Shown: positions 9,027-18,204, counted from the first letter of the stretch. The stretch is DNA of 64,000 nucleotides from an uncultured Bradyrhizobium sp. (GCF_936928535.1 NZ_CAKZHY010000093.1:124001-188000), one strand, 5' to 3'. Notes: generated by a model not told the origin, from the sequence alone. A program made the numbers and translations.

Positions 9027-11027
9027 CTACGGCGCCTTGCGCCGGAGCACGCCGAGGCCGCCCAGCAGGCCGCGCGACATCAGCTCGCGAAAACTGTCGT
9101 TGATCAGGATCTCGTCGACCTCGTCCGAGATCAGCTTCGCCTCGGTCTCGGTCATCACGTTGGAGGTGAAGGCGCCGCCCGCTTTCATCGCATTGAGCAC
9201 GTCCTTGACCAGGGGCGCGCCGCCCGACGGGATCTCCGGCGGCTGCCAATCCAGATCCTCGATGACGAACAGGCCGCCCGGCTTTAGCGCGGGGAAGAGC
9301 ACGCCGAGCGTCAGGTGCTGATGCACCGAGGCGTGAGAACCGTCATCGATGATGATATCAAGCGGCTTCTCCTTGCGCGCGAGCTCTTCCAGCATGCTGC
9401 GGTCGCCCTGGTCGACCCGATGGATCCTGACGCGTGGATGAGAGAACCAGCTGAAATCCTCGATGTCGACGCCGATGATCTCGGCATTCGGAAAGTAGTC
9501 CAGCCACATCTGCAGCGACGGCACCTGGTCCTGCGCCCAGCCTTCGACGCGGCCGCGGCACAGGCCGATTTCCAGGATATGAATAGGCTCCAGCACCTTC
9601 GATCGAAACAGCTCGTGATAGACGCGAGTATAGTGGTGGGCAATGTGCCCCTTGTAGACTGCGCCCTTGTCCGAATCGTATTTCGCCGCGAGCTGTGTCA
9701 GCCAGTTCGGCTCGAGCACCAGCTTCTTGAGATAGCCCGCGACGCTCTGCTCGGGCACCGCATCGAAGCGCAAGCCCCGCTCGGCCCACATCTTGCCCCA
9801 GAGATGGACACCGGTGACGCGGGGGTCGCTCAACAGCTCGAAGCCGGCGCGGCTCTCGGCGGCGAACAGCTCCACTTCACGCCAATCGATGGCGTTGAAG
9901 GTCGTCGGCGGCAGGATCGACGCTTGCAGCTCCTCGTCGCCGGCAACGAGCAGATATTCGCTGAGCAGCAGCGGCCCCACGGCGCCGTATTCGACGCGTT
10001 TCTCGCTGAACAGGCGCTGCAGCGACAGCGCATAGAGATTGGCCATGTGGATCGAGCCCTTGGGCGCGCGCATCACGTCGCCGACACAGACATGCCCTTG
10101 CTCGACGCCCGACCATTGCGCGGAGAACACATGCTCCCTGCCGAAATCCAGCGGCTTGACGAGCACGATGTCCGTATCGAGCCACCAGCCGCCGAACTCA
10201 TGAAGAACGGCGTAGCGGAAGATGTCGCTGAAATAGCGGATCTCGCTGTTCAGCACGGCATGCTGGTAGATCGCAGCAGGCACCAGGCTTGCCGCATCGA
10301 CCACCATGACCCCGGGCGGCACACGCGCCTGCATCGCGGCGACATTGTCGAAGGTATAGAGCTTGACCGGATGACCCTGGCGGACCATCGACTGCAGCGA
10401 CAGACGCGACATCTCGCTGAGCGGCGCGTTCGACCAGAAGCAGTGAATGGGATCGCGCGCCTCGTCCGGCTTCCCACGGGTTCGCAGATGCGGATTGAAT
10501 TGCGCCGTCAGCGCGTTCCAGCCGCTGCGCGGAGCCGAACGGCACTCGCCGAGGAACGGCAATTTCTGATAGGCCCGCGCGATCAGGAAGCAGAGACTTG
10601 CATGGTTGGCTTGCCCCACCCTGTTCAAGGCATTGCCGAAATTCTCCCAGATTGAAGGGTCGACGGGATCGAGCGCCACCGCGCGCTGAAACGCCTCGAA
10701 GGCCTTTGCCTGGAGCCCCTTGCCGAGCAGCGCCGTCCCGAACGTTGCGAGATAGGTCGCCTTCATCTCATTCGTCAGCGCACGGCCGGCCCAGTTGATG
10801 GCCGCATCGTAGTCGCCATTGAGCAGACAGACGCCGGCCATCAGATGCAGCAGGCCGGCATGGTTTGCGTCCGAGGCAAGACCTTCCCGGCAACGGGCTT
10901 CAGCCTGATCGAGCTCACCGGTCCTCAGGTGCCGAAGGCAGATCTGGTAGTATTCATCCCGCGTCAGCGACGACGGCTCTGTCGAAGTCTCGTTAGCCCT
11001 TGCGAGAGTGCCGTCGTGATAATTCAT
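9027..11027 (-). CDS. TPR-glycosyltransferase-methyltransferase fusion protein
   Basis: A 666-aa three-module protein. Residues about 20-150 are TPR-like helices. Residues about 190-430 resemble glycosyltransferases with a DXD sugar-binding motif (FGGWWLDTDIVLV, D284/D286). Residues about 440-640 form a class I SAM methyltransferase of the macrocin-O-methyltransferase (MycE) type, with LEIGLCRG at 485 and IIDDGSH at 559-565. It is divergent from a GT25 gene and near further glycan genes, so it probably builds and methylates a surface sugar. The acceptor is unknown. The modules are in one uninterrupted frame, so this is a natural fusion. Confidence 0.82.
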   Translation of the reverse strand: MNYHDGTLARANETSTEPSSLTRDEYYQICLRHLRTGELDQAEARCREGLASDANHAGLLHLMAGVCLLNGDYDAAINWAGRALTNEMKATYLATFGTALLGKGLQAKAFEAFQRAVALDPVDPSIWENFGNALNRVGQANHASLCFLIARAYQKLPFLGECRSAPRSGWNALTAQFNPHLRTRGKPDEARDPIHCFWSNAPLSEMSRLSLQSMVRQGHPVKLYTFDNVAAMQARVPPGVMVVDAASLVPAAIYQHAVLNSEIRYFSDIFRYAVLHEFGGWWLDTDIVLVKPLDFGREHVFSAQWSGVEQGHVCVGDVMRAPKGSIHMANLYALSLQRLFSEKRVEYGAVGPLLLSEYLLVAGDEELQASILPPTTFNAIDWREVELFAAESRAGFELLSDPRVTGVHLWGKMWAERGLRFDAVPEQSVAGYLKKLVLEPNWLTQLAAKYDSDKGAVYKGHIAHHYTRVYHELFRSKVLEPIHILEIGLCRGRVEGWAQDQVPSLQMWLDYFPNAEIIGVDIEDFSWFSHPRVRIHRVDQGDRSMLEELARKEKPLDIIIDDGSHASVHQHLTLGVLFPALKPGGLFVIEDLDWQPPEIPSGGAPLVKDVLNAMKAGGAFTSNVMTETEAKLISDEVDEILINDSFRELMSRGLLGGLGVLRRKAP

Positions 11028-11234
11028 GAGATGCCTTCCGGATCATGAGAGCTCGCAGCAATCCGATTCCCCCGGGAGGGTTGCTGGTGTTTGACAGCTA
11101 TCCCCTGGAGCTTGCTTGAAGCTGGACAGCGCCGTCATCGCATTGCGCCGGCGCATGGCGAATCAAGGGGGCGGTTGATATGGCTGCGATCAGCGATCAG
11201 CGCGCTTTGTCCGAACTTCCAGTCTGGTCTCCGC

Positions 11235-11975
11235 ATGAAGAACTTTGTCGTCAACCTCAATCGTCAGCCGGAAAAATACGACAATTTCCAGAGGCTGAAC
11301 GCCGGGACGAGCATTCCCTTTGAACGCTTCGAAGCGTCCGAAGGCGCATCGCTCTCGCCGCAGGATGCGCTCGGAATGAACCTGGTCGTTTCAGGAGCGC
11401 AGTTCACGCCCGGGGCCGTCGGGTGCGCGGCCTCGCATTTCCGGATCTGGCAGCAGACGGCTCAATCCGAGGTGCCGGCGCTGGTCTTCGAGGACGATGC
11501 GATCATCCGCAACGACATCGCCGGGCGTCTGGATTTCCTTCGCCGTCTAAACGCGTGGGATTACGTCGCGCTGGGCTACAACACGGACTCCATTCTCGAG
11601 CTCGAGCTGACGCCCGGCTTCAAGTCCGAGATGATGTTCACACCCAAGCAGCCGAGCGACGAAAGCGCCGCGATGTTCCAGAGATCAACCGCAGAGGTCG
11701 CTGCGTTGCGGCTGGTCCATTGCTTCGGCACGGCGGGTTATGTGGTCTCGCCGCGCGGCGCGAAGAAACTGCTGGAGCTCTGCTTCCCGATGGAGAACCG
11801 GTTCCTCAAGCTGCCATCGCTCAATCGCACGGTCCCGGTGCTGGGGGTCGATGGCATGATGAACTTCATCTACCATTCCATCGAGGCGTTCGCCTGCGTC
11901 GGTCCGCTTGTCATTCCCAAGAACAACAACGCGGTCTCGACCACTGTCCCATCAGGCGAAATCCCGCGCTGGTGA
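11235..11975 (+). CDS. Glycosyltransferase family 25 (LPS-type)
   Basis: A 246-aa cytosolic glycosyltransferase of the GT25 (LgtB/LpsA-like) family. The N-terminal strand MKNFVVNLNRQPEK, GAVGCAASHFRIWQ and the acidic motif VFEDDA (E86-D88) are typical, and a late GTAGYVVSPRGAKKLL is the family signature. I use the ATG at 11235, since the longer ORF start at 11091 adds sequence unlike the family. It probably transfers a hexose onto LPS or a similar glycan. It is divergent from the trifunctional glycan gene and followed by two repeat hairpins. Confidence 0.88.
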   Translation: MKNFVVNLNRQPEKYDNFQRLNAGTSIPFERFEASEGASLSPQDALGMNLVVSGAQFTPGAVGCAASHFRIWQQTAQSEVPALVFEDDAIIRNDIAGRLDFLRRLNAWDYVALGYNTDSILELELTPGFKSEMMFTPKQPSDESAAMFQRSTAEVAALRLVHCFGTAGYVVSPRGAKKLLELCFPMENRFLKLPSLNRTVPVLGVDGMMNFIYHSIEAFACVGPLVIPKNNNAVSTTVPSGEIPRW

Positions 11976-11989
11976 ACGACGGGATCTTT

Positions 11990-12028
11990 AAAGCGCGATG
12001 AGATTGGGTCGAATCGTCATCGCGCTTT
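11990..12028. repeat. Palindromic hairpin (aaagcgcgatga...tcatcgcgcttt)
   Basis: A perfect 12-bp inverted repeat with a 15-nt loop follows GT25 and could act in transcript termination. I recognise it as a common Bradyrhizobium/Rhodopseudomonas intergenic motif. It is fused to the 52-bp repeat at 12041. Confidence 0.75.
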
Positions 12029-12040
12029 AGCTCTTTGTTT

Positions 12041-12092
12041 GAGCATGATCTTTTCGGAAAACCGCTTCACACTTTTCCGGATCATGCTCTAG
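12041..12092. repeat. 52-bp dispersed palindromic repeat, copy 1
   Basis: The outer arms GAGCATGATC / GATCATGCTC and inner arms CGGAAAA / TTTTCCG form a long imperfect hairpin. The element is 50 of 52 bases identical to 56624-56675. Its last bases (CTAG) supply the TAG stop codon of the leftward GT39 gene. Confidence 0.9.
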
Positions 12093-13594
12093 GGCTGAAG
12101 TTCGGGCGGCGGCGAGCGATCCAGCACGTCGCCCTTGGCTCCCTCGAGCAGATCGACACCATAGGTCTCGACCACGAGCGGCCCGCGCTTGCGCTGCAGC
12201 TCGGCGACACGCGTCACGCGCGTGAAGAGATCGTTGAGGAAGGGATGGCCATCCGGCCTGACCTCGTCGACGTAGAGCAGCTTGCCTGCGAGCAGCTTTG
12301 GATCGGGCTCGGGCATGTTGACCCAGCGGATGCGCTGGTTCTGCTGCACCACGCAAGCCCCGCGCGGCAGATAGAAGGCGAGCCAGCCCGTGGTGCCATA
12401 GTCAGGCGTGAGCACGCAGGTCGCACCATGGCGCACACGTTCGGCCTCGATATTGGCTGCGAGCTCGCGCCAGCCAACGCCGACGCTGCGCACGGTCGCG
12501 TCGCGGCGATATCCGGATAGCCAGCCGGTATTGGCCTGAACGATCAGCGCGGCGAAGATCACGATGCCCGACAGCGCGGCCCAGCGCAGGCAGAAATCCA
12601 CCAGGCGTCGCGCGCGCGGCTTCCACTGGGCAAGGTTGGCCGCGGCCGCGGCGGCGACAATGAACGGCGGATAAACCGGCGCAAACCAGTTGGCCTCGAC
12701 GCGCGCATGCAGCGAATGCCAGACAAAATAGACGACGATGGTCCAGAACATCGTCTCGATCAAAACACGCGAGGCCAGCGCACCCGCCCGGCGCCAGGTC
12801 AGCGCATGCAGGCCCATCGCACCGAGGATGAAGACCAGCGGGGTTGCAAACGCGATCTGGGTCGGAACCAGCTCGGCGATGAAAACCGGGCGGAAGTCCT
12901 CGATCTTCGCGCGCCCGAGCTGCTTGACGAACGAGACCCAGTGATGATCGGCATTCCACAGGATCACCGGTGAGAACAGCGCAAGCGCAACGAGGCCGCC
13001 GAGATAGGGCCAGGGTGAGAGAAACCAGCGCCGCAGCTTCGGCACCGCCGCGAGCCAGATCAGGATCGCAGCGCCAAAGAACATCGCGGTGTATTTCGAC
13101 AGCAGCGCCGCACCGACGGCTGCGCCGACGGCAAGCCACCAGGCGCCGCGGCCGGTTTCGAGCACCTTGGCGAGGAAGAACAGCACGAAGCTGGAGGCCA
13201 CCAATAGCGGCGCATCCGGCGTCACGATCAGCGTGCCGACCGAAGCCATCATCGTGACGTTGAGCAGGATGGCGCTGGTCGCAGCCACGCGCGCCCCGCC
13301 GAACAGGATCGCGGCCGAGCGATAGATCGCATAGCTCATCGGCAGGGCGAGCAGGATCGAAACCAGGCGGACACCGAATTCGGTGTCGCCGGCGATCATG
13401 GTGCCGGCGCGGATGACGTAAGCCACCATCGGCGGGTGGTCGTAATAGCCACCCGCCAGATTCTTCGACCACATCCAGTAATAGGCTTCGTCGAAGGTGA
13501 TCGGCGTGAAGGCGGCCGCGACCAGCCGCAAGGCGACCAGCGCAAGGATCACCAGCGCCGTGTTGCGGACGATCCGCGCGTCAGCCCCGCCCAT
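12089..13594 (-). CDS. GT39-type membrane glycosyltransferase (ArnT/PMT-like)
   Basis: A 501-aa integral membrane enzyme of the PMT/ArnT superfamily with about 10-12 helices. It uses a polyprenyl-phosphate sugar donor to modify a glycan on the periplasmic side. The first loop carries the catalytic acidic motif FDEAYYWMW (about 34-42), followed by YYDHPP, both hallmarks of bacterial GT39 proteins. A soluble C-terminal domain begins near 360. The next gene upstream encodes a GT2-GtrA protein that could supply the lipid-linked sugar; the gap is 17 bp, so they are probably one operon. The stop codon lies inside a dispersed repeat. Confidence 0.9.
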   Translation of the reverse strand: MGGADARIVRNTALVILALVALRLVAAAFTPITFDEAYYWMWSKNLAGGYYDHPPMVAYVIRAGTMIAGDTEFGVRLVSILLALPMSYAIYRSAAILFGGARVAATSAILLNVTMMASVGTLIVTPDAPLLVASSFVLFFLAKVLETGRGAWWLAVGAAVGAALLSKYTAMFFGAAILIWLAAVPKLRRWFLSPWPYLGGLVALALFSPVILWNADHHWVSFVKQLGRAKIEDFRPVFIAELVPTQIAFATPLVFILGAMGLHALTWRRAGALASRVLIETMFWTIVVYFVWHSLHARVEANWFAPVYPPFIVAAAAAANLAQWKPRARRLVDFCLRWAALSGIVIFAALIVQANTGWLSGYRRDATVRSVGVGWRELAANIEAERVRHGATCVLTPDYGTTGWLAFYLPRGACVVQQNQRIRWVNMPEPDPKLLAGKLLYVDEVRPDGHPFLNDLFTRVTRVAELQRKRGPLVVETYGVDLLEGAKGDVLDRSPPPELQP

Positions 13595-13611
13595 TACCTA
13601 TTCCTTGACGC

Positions 13612-14739
13612 TTATTTCTTGCGCCAGACGAACAGTCCGGACATCGCGTAATTCCACACCACGCCCATCAGCGCGCCGGCCAAGCCGGCCAGCCACCAGA
13701 TCGGCTCCTGGTCGTAGACCGAGAAGGCGACGCCGACATTGGCGAGAAGGCCGACGCTGCAGACGATGTAGAACATGATCAGGCCGCGCAGGATCGCAAA
13801 ACCCTTCAGGCGCTGGTCGCGATAGGTGAGGAAATTGTTCATGATGAAATTGGTGGTCATGGCGATGATCGCGCCGGCGGCCTGCGCCTCCGCGAACGGC
13901 ACCTTGATCAGCTGAAGCGCGATGAACAGCGTGGTGAGATGCACCACGAGGCCGATGCCGCCCACCATCGCGAACAGGATAAAGCGCAGCGAGACGATGT
14001 CGTTGGTCAGCTTCGCCAGCACGAGGCCGAGGAAGTCGAGCGCGACCATGGAATCGAGCTTGCTCTCGCCGTGCTGGCGGGCGCCGAACGTGTAAGGAAT
14101 CTCGACCGCACGCAAAGTGCCGTGCGCTGATGCAACGAGGTCGAGCAGGATCTTGAAGCCGTGCACCGACAGTTTCGGCGCCAATTGCTCGAAACGGTCG
14201 CGGCGGACCATGAAGAAGCCGCTCATGGGATCGGCGATCTCGACCCGCAGCATCTTCCTGGCGAACTCGGTCGCCAGCGCACTGGCGCCGGCGCGCTGCT
14301 TGTTGAAGCCTTCGCTCTTGTAGCCCTCGATATAGCGGCTGCCGACGACGAGGTCGGCCTTGTCGCTTGCGAGCAGCAGCAGCATCTTCGGCAGCTGGGT
14401 CTCGTCATGCTGGAGGTCGGCGTCGATCACGGCCACATATTGCGCGCTCGAAGCCAGGATGCCCTCGATGCAGGCGCCTGACAGGCCGCGGCGGCCGATG
14501 CGGCGGATGCAGCGCACACGGCTGTCCTTCTGCGCCAGCTCGCGCACGACGTCCCAGGTGCCGTCGGGCGAATTGTCGTCGACGAACACGACCTCCCAGG
14601 CGACGTTGACGAGCGTCGCCTCCAGCCGCCGGTACAGCACGGTGACGTTGTCGCGCTCGTTGAAGGTCGGGACGATGACCGACAGCTCCGGCCCTTCCTG
14701 GGCCTGGCTGTGGGCGTCCGGTCTGATCGCTTCGTTCAT
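13612..14739 (-). CDS. GT2 polyprenyl-phosphate glycosyltransferase fused to GtrA domain
   Basis: A 375-aa protein. The N-terminal GT2 domain (about 18-250, with VVFVDDNSPDGTW and DADLQHDE) resembles dolichol-phosphate mannosyltransferase. The C-terminal part has four membrane helices of the GtrA family (about 250-370). It probably makes, and helps flip, a polyprenyl-phosphate sugar used by the downstream GT39 enzyme. The start MNEAIRPD at 14739 is preferred over the ORF start at 14910, because the extra 57 residues do not look like the family. Confidence 0.9.
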   Translation of the reverse strand: MNEAIRPDAHSQAQEGPELSVIVPTFNERDNVTVLYRRLEATLVNVAWEVVFVDDNSPDGTWDVVRELAQKDSRVRCIRRIGRRGLSGACIEGILASSAQYVAVIDADLQHDETQLPKMLLLLASDKADLVVGSRYIEGYKSEGFNKQRAGASALATEFARKMLRVEIADPMSGFFMVRRDRFEQLAPKLSVHGFKILLDLVASAHGTLRAVEIPYTFGARQHGESKLDSMVALDFLGLVLAKLTNDIVSLRFILFAMVGGIGLVVHLTTLFIALQLIKVPFAEAQAAGAIIAMTTNFIMNNFLTYRDQRLKGFAILRGLIMFYIVCSVGLLANVGVAFSVYDQEPIWWLAGLAGALMGVVWNYAMSGLFVWRKK

Positions 14740-14982
14740 GACGGCAGCGTATATCCGCCGCGTCCTGCGCTGCCAAGCCGGGGTTTTCTCTGGGGAATGG
14801 CCCAAAGGGGCCCTAAAATGCCAACGACCCCGGAACGGCGGACCGCGCGTACATCCGGCGCAGGCCCAAGCTATTCCAAGGTCGTTCCAGCGCCGGAGCT
14901 TTTGGCTCAACGTCGCCGTTACAAACTAAATGGGAACGACGAAACCGGTTTGCAAGGGGCCAAAACCACCTTTTTCAGGCCA

Positions 14983-15186
14983 TTACTGGTTCGGGACTTC
15001 CCGGATCACCGGGCCCCGAGGGGCAGGAGCCACGGGCGCCGCAGGCGCCATGGCGGCTGGGGCCGGCTCGATCTTGGGCTTGGGAGGCTTGCCGTACTGC
15101 CCGATCGGCCCGAAGACGACGGCGACCGCGAGCACGATCGCGGCGACGACCGCGCCAAAAATGCCCCCTACCGACTCAGACGACAT
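14983..15186 (-). CDS. Small membrane protein with Pro/Ala-rich tail
   Basis: A 67-aa hypothetical protein. Residues about 7-27 form one hydrophobic segment (GIFGAVVAAIVLAVAVVFG), followed by a Pro/Ala/Lys-rich tail. The composition is that of a real small membrane protein, but no family is recognised. It stands alone between the glycan genes and a small secreted protein. Confidence 0.6.
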   Translation of the reverse strand: MSSESVGGIFGAVVAAIVLAVAVVFGPIGQYGKPPKPKIEPAPAAMAPAAPVAPAPRGPVIREVPNQ

Positions 15187-15275
15187 GCCAACCCGTCCCT
15201 GTTCCAGGTGAGCCCTGTCATATCACGAATGAACGCGCGGTCGGAAGGGCTACCGAATCGCAACTGGCCATCGCC

Positions 15276-15656
15276 CTATTTCTGCGGCGGCCGGTGCTTG
15301 ACGAAGGCGGTGACGATGTCCTTCTGCGCTGACTCCACCGCCCTGTTCGCGGTCGCGAGATGAGCGCCCTGGTCGATGTTCGGATATTGCGCGGTGAGAT
15401 AGTCGAGCAGCGCGACCCGGTAATATTGCCGCTCCGACGGACACGCGCCGGCGACCGAGCGACCGAAAGCCTGCTCGGACAGGCCTTGATTGGAGTCGCG
15501 CGAATACTCCCGCGCCAGGCAATGCCAGTAATCGTCGCGGCCCTGCATGGCCAGCTTCTGCGCGCCCTTGGTGTCGTCATCGTCAGCCGTCGCAGAATGT
15601 ATCATGGCAGCAGATGTCATCATGACGAGCGCCGCTCCCAGCATCAGCATCCGCAT
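15276..15656 (-). CDS. Secreted hypothetical protein
   Basis: A 126-aa protein with a clear signal peptide (about 1-24, ending near SATA), preceded by the Shine-Dalgarno AAGGAG at correct spacing before the ATG at 15656. The mature part has two Cys (WHCLA and GACPSE) and is helical by composition. No known domain was recognised. The longer ORF start at 15788 would overlap the divergent DUF72 gene and is not supported. Confidence 0.75.
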   Translation of the reverse strand: MRMLMLGAALVMMTSAAMIHSATADDDDTKGAQKLAMQGRDDYWHCLAREYSRDSNQGLSEQAFGRSVAGACPSERQYYRVALLDYLTAQYPNIDQGAHLATANRAVESAQKDIVTAFVKHRPPQK

Positions 15657-15760
15657 CTTGTTCTCCTTTTTGCGCAGATCGCGAAGCGAGCTTAGACGGG
15701 ATGCGACAACTGGCCAATCACTTCTGGTTTGAATAGGATGCAGCCCTCCCCTTCCCGTCG

Positions 15761-16597
15761 ATGCGAGATTCCCCCGTGGCCAAAGCAAAAACCGCGACCA
15801 AAAAAACCGGCAACATCTACATCGGCATCGGCGGCTGGACCTTCGAGCCCTGGCGTGGCGTGTTCTATCCGGAGAAGCTGACGCAGGCGAAGGAGCTGTC
15901 CTACGCCGCCTCGAAGCTGACCTCGATCGAGATCAACGGCACCTATTACGGCTCGCAGAAGCCGGAGAGCTTCCGCAAATGGGCGAGCGAAGTGCCTGAG
16001 GGTTTTGTGTTCTCGGTGAAGGGGCCGCGCTTTGCCACCAACAGGCGCGTGCTGGCCGAAGCCGGCGATTCCATCAAGCGCTTCTACGATTCCGGTGTGC
16101 TGGAACTCGGCGATCACCTCGGGCCGGTGCTGTGGCAGTTCGCGCCGACCAAGAAATTCGACGGCGCCGATTTCGGCAAGTTTCTGGAGCTGCTGCCGCG
16201 CAAGCTCGAAGGGCGCGCGCTGCGCCACGTGGTCGAGGTGCGGCACGACAGTTTCTGCACGCCCGATTTCATCGCGCTGATCCGCGAATTCGAGACGCCG
16301 GTCGTGTTCGCCGAGCACGGCAAATATCCGGCGATTGCCGATGTCGCCGGCGATTTCGTCTATGCGCGCTTGCAGAAGGGCAATGACGAGATCAAGACCT
16401 GCTATCCGCCGAAGCAGCTCGATGCCTGGGCCGGGCGCTTCCAGGCCTGGGCCGAGGGAAATGAACCCGACGACCTTCCGAAAGTTGACAAGGCGAAACC
16501 AAAGAAGGAGCCGCGCGACGTGTTCGCCTATGTCATCCACGAGGGCAAGGTGCGCGCACCGCACGGCGCCATGGAACTGATCGCGCGGGTGAGCTGA
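15761..16597 (+). CDS. DUF72 (YecE-like) family protein
   Basis: A 278-aa TIM-barrel-like protein of the DUF72 family. IYIGIGGWTFEPWRG, SIEINGTYYGSQKPESF, FVFSVKGPRF and FVYARLQ are the typical family segments. Biochemical function is unsettled. A GTG at 15776 (MAKAKTATKK) is an alternative start, and neither has a clear Shine-Dalgarno sequence. The DUF488 gene follows after 9 bases, and these two families are often neighbours. Confidence 0.9.
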   Translation: MRDSPVAKAKTATKKTGNIYIGIGGWTFEPWRGVFYPEKLTQAKELSYAASKLTSIEINGTYYGSQKPESFRKWASEVPEGFVFSVKGPRFATNRRVLAEAGDSIKRFYDSGVLELGDHLGPVLWQFAPTKKFDGADFGKFLELLPRKLEGRALRHVVEVRHDSFCTPDFIALIREFETPVVFAEHGKYPAIADVAGDFVYARLQKGNDEIKTCYPPKQLDAWAGRFQAWAEGNEPDDLPKVDKAKPKKEPRDVFAYVIHEGKVRAPHGAMELIARVS

Positions 16598-16606
16598 GGA
16601 TCATTC

Positions 16607-17068
16607 ATGGCCAAGGCGAAAAAGCTCTTCACCATCGGCTATGAGCAGACGCCGCCCAAGGCCGTGCTGGATGAGCTGGAGCAGTCCGGCGTCAAGCTCG
16701 TGGTCGACGTGCGCGCGGTGACCTCGTCGCGGCGGCCTGGCTTTTCCAAGAAGCAGCTCGCCGCCGGCCTCGATGAGCGCGGCATCGCCTATGTCCACCT
16801 CGCCGCCCTCGGCACGCCGAAGGAAGGACGGCTCGCGGCGCGGAGCGGTCAATATGACGTGCTGGAGAAGATCTTCTCAAAGCACCTTAGGACGCCCGAG
16901 GCCCGGGAGCAGATGGACGAGCTCTCCGCGCTGGTGAAGAAGGCGGGCCCCGTCTGCCTGCTCTGCTATGAGCGCGATCACACCCATTGCCACCGCCAGA
17001 TGATCGCGGAGATCATCGAGGAGCGCGATGGCGTGGCGGTGACGAATTTGGCGGGACGACAGGTGTAA
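16607..17068 (+). CDS. DUF488 family protein
   Basis: A 153-aa DUF488 protein. The start FTIGYEQT, the VVDVRAVTSSRRPGF segment and the Cys/His-rich motif CLLCYERDHTHCHR are diagnostic. The family is small, possibly nucleotide- or nucleic-acid-related, but unproven. It forms an operon with the preceding DUF72 gene. A dispersed REP-like palindrome begins 6 bp after its stop and could stabilise the 3' end of the message. Confidence 0.88.
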   Translation: MAKAKKLFTIGYEQTPPKAVLDELEQSGVKLVVDVRAVTSSRRPGFSKKQLAAGLDERGIAYVHLAALGTPKEGRLAARSGQYDVLEKIFSKHLRTPEAREQMDELSALVKKAGPVCLLCYERDHTHCHRQMIAEIIEERDGVAVTNLAGRQV

Positions 17069-17074
17069 TTCTCT

Positions 17075-17180
17075 GTCATTCCGGGGCGCGCCTTTTGGCG
17101 CGAACCCGGAATCCATTCATCCACCGTCTCTGCTGTCCGATGGATTCCGGGCTCAGCGCTTCGCGCTGCCCCGGAATGAC
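17075..17180. repeat. REP-like palindrome copy A (gtcattccggggc...)
   Basis: A 106-bp element bounded by GTCATTCCGGGGC and GCCCCGGAATGAC, with inner CCCGGAATCCAT / ATGGATTCCGGG arms. Related copies lie at 37326, 42674 and (half) 43852. It separates the convergent DUF488 and PhzF genes. Confidence 0.9.
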
Positions 17181-17183
17181 GGC

Positions 17184-18084
17184 TCAGCCCTGCCCCGCCA
17201 GCCTGAACGTCCCCTCCATCATCTGCACGCAAGCACCACCGACATGCGCGGAGACGATCTTGCCGTCCTGCTTGACGACGCGGGTCTGCAGGATGCTGGG
17301 CCGGCCCATGTCAAAGCCCTGGCCGACCGTGAGCTTCAACTCGCCGTCCCTGACAGGATCGAGGTCGGAGAACAGCGCGGCGGCCGCGACCGTGGCGCTG
17401 CCGGTGGCGGGGTCCTCGGCAAGACCGCCAGCGCCGCGCATGAACATGCGCGCTTGCCGCTCGCTCGGCGCCTCCGACGCTGGCACATCGCGGGTATAGA
17501 ACCAAACCGAGCGCGCATCATCGCGTGGCAATACCCTGCCGAACGCAGCCGCGTCGGCCCTTGCTCGCTTGAGCGCATCGCGCGAGCGCACCTCTGCCAC
17601 CAGGAACGGCGTTCCAACGCCGACGACCTGCGGCGCATGATGGTCGGTCCTGATGTCATCGGCCGTCAACGAGATGCAGGCCGGAAACCTCCGCCAGACG
17701 CGACAGCAGCTGCGGCGCAGTGAGCTCGGTGCTAACGACCTTCCCCTGCTCGCGAAAAATGTCGACGGGTACAAGCCCTGCGATCTCCTCAAACAGCAAA
17801 CGCGGCTTGGGCTCCTTCGCAAGGCTCGCCAGCACGAAGGACGTGCCGACATTGGGATGTCCAGCGAACGGCATCTCCCTTACCGGCGTGAAGATGCGCA
17901 CCTCGGCATCGTTCGCCTTGTCGCGCGGCGGCAGCACGAAGGTCGTCTCGGAATAGTTGAACTCGGTCGCGATCGCCTGCATCTGCTGCGTGGAGAGCCC
18001 ACCAGCGTCAAGCACCACGGCAAGCTGGTTGCCGCCGAAGGCGCGGTCAGTGAACACATCGACGGTGACGTAGCGGCGCTGCAT
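17184..18084 (-). pseudogene. PhzF-family isomerase gene, frameshifted
   Basis: Two overlapping frames together make one PhzF-type protein. The N-terminal part (17656-18084) has VDVFTDRAFGGNQLAVVLDA and FNYSETTFVLPP, including the catalytic Glu, then stops early. The C-terminal part continues in another frame (from about 17690 to 17184) with VGVGTPFLVAEV, MFMRGAGGLAEDPATGSA and HVGGACVQM. The frames change at about 17680-17695, consistent with one extra base or two missing. Both halves keep good family similarity, so the lesion is recent or a sequencing error. PhzF proteins are epimerase/isomerase-like enzymes of secondary metabolism. Confidence 0.85.
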
Positions 18085-18204
18085 GGTGCTTCCTCACGCA
18101 AATGGCGGCCGCAAGCCGGCCGGCTCGCGCAGCACTCTACAAGCCGAAAACATCGCCCGTCATGCCCCAAAATAGAGAGCAATCGGAGCAATCGCAAACG
18201 CGTG

